Positions 63,441-64,000 of a stretch of DNA of 64,000 nucleotides are shown here, one piece after another (position 1 is the first letter of the stretch; every line of letters starts with the position of its first letter). Origin of the DNA: Aeromonas rivipollensis (lineage in GTDB: Bacteria; Pseudomonadota; Gammaproteobacteria; Enterobacterales; Aeromonadaceae); NCBI RefSeq assembly GCF_037811135.1, contig NZ_CP149130.1, positions 2,786,501 to 2,850,500 on the forward strand. Direction: 5' to 3'. The notes under the pieces were generated by a model that did not search any database, was not told where the DNA came from, and saw only the letters and a program-made list of their open reading frames with translations. The translations under genes were made by a program, and so were the position numbers.

Positions 63441-64000
63441 AAGCGCCATCCAGAACCAATTCGGGCCACCGAGGGCCATCCCCGTCAAACTGCGCGTAAA
63501 TTTACACCATGATATTTCCCTTCTCCAATCAAATAATCTCACCCTTTCCGGGGCTTTTCAGTTAGTTCCGCTAATGAATCGACAAAAATCAACATATCGA
63601 GTTGTTAACCGTCATGGAGGCCATTTAACACGCCTGCAAAGTGTGGCGACGTTTTATGTTGAAACTCCCGGTCTTCACCCTATTTCCCTTCAATAAAGTG
63701 TCATTTTCATGGATTTATCCGGAGGACCCCTGGGGATAACCCCTATTCACCCCCACGGCTCGCCCCAGGCTGGCGCCCTATCTTCACCCTGATGTGCCCT
63801 GGGCAGCCATGACACACGCAGTGCCCCCACCAAGGCGTCGCTATGGGATTCGCCGAACAGCCACCCGGAGTTCGGCGCAAAGGCCCGGCGCTGGATGAAA
63901 ACAACCACCATTTTTTCCAACAGAAATGAAACGCCTGCCTCTCTTCGGGGCGAGAGGCTTTCAAGGGCCGCCACCCGGCGGAGCCTCAGCGCCCTCCCTC
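63441..64000. other. Non-coding stretch at the right edge
   Basis: About 560 bases with no gene I can support. A hairpin GCCTCTC/GAGAGGC (63937-63958) followed by TT is visible and could be a terminator or part of a repeat; its owner would lie beyond the window. Short frames on the minus strand have no start context. Confidence 0.5.

Noticed and set aside
63743..63974. Short minus-strand ORFs at the right edge
   Set aside because: No ribosome binding site, no family resemblance, and unusual composition.

Overview
The window reads as chromosomal DNA of a GC-rich gammaproteobacterium close to Aeromonas. The evidence is Enterobacteria/Vibrio-like gene order (hinT-ycfL-lpoB-thiK, ycfP-ndh, ychE-oppABCDF), a lysine riboswitch in front of lysC, ARG boxes in front of argA, a secreted broad-spectrum alanine racemase, and uniformly high GC apart from one AT-rich insert. 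This assignment is by protein and synteny recognition only; no database search was run.

Layout. 1-3740: the 3' part of a beta-propeller/multiheme cytochrome c gene, translationally coupled to an FTR1-type iron permease. 3837-9062: an FAD-dependent amine-oxidase-like protein, a small secreted helical protein and two polytopic GT-C-like membrane proteins. 9179-12487: a Bcr/CflA drug exporter, a PPOX-fold protein and NhaD. 12572-13358: a DUF4357 gene whose 3' end is tandemly triplicated. 13511-17721: an AttEFGH-like ABC transporter with a CrtC/AttH lipocalin protein. 17880-19190: a low-GC DUF4062 gene bounded by REP-like palindromes. 19209-25632: a hydrolase, YjbR, GNAT, DUF3802, msrA, argA and riboswitch-controlled lysC. 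25763-29368: a kinase-fold protein divergent from an LTA-synthase-like enzyme. 29861-41366: ybjQ, ndh, ycfP, two tandem M3 peptidases, yedI, a DUF924 gene and a secDF pair without yajC. 41513-46677: a cell-envelope operon (hinT, a COG3014 lipoprotein, ycfL, lpoB, thiK, a DUF6279 lipoprotein and a small membrane protein). 46936-56590: a chemoreceptor, a QueD-like double-domain protein, dihydroorotase, tRNA-Pro(GGG), a lipoprotein, a dicarboxylate symporter, a methyltransferase, the racemase Bsr, and terC behind a yybP-ykoY riboswitch. 56892-63440: oppABCDF preceded by ychE. The last 560 bases carry no gene I can support.

The most unusual feature is structural. At five separate places an end of a gene (usually the 3' end, once the 5' end) is partly duplicated in the adjacent intergenic region: a 134-bp unit x3, a 71-bp unit x2.4, an 80-bp offset copy, a 142-bp offset copy and a 187-bp offset copy. 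In one case (yedI) the 5' duplication makes an intact 46-codon leader ORF with the same ribosome binding site, ending one base before the yedI start. The other candidate for a little-described system is the coupled multiheme-cytochrome/FTR1 pair at the left edge.
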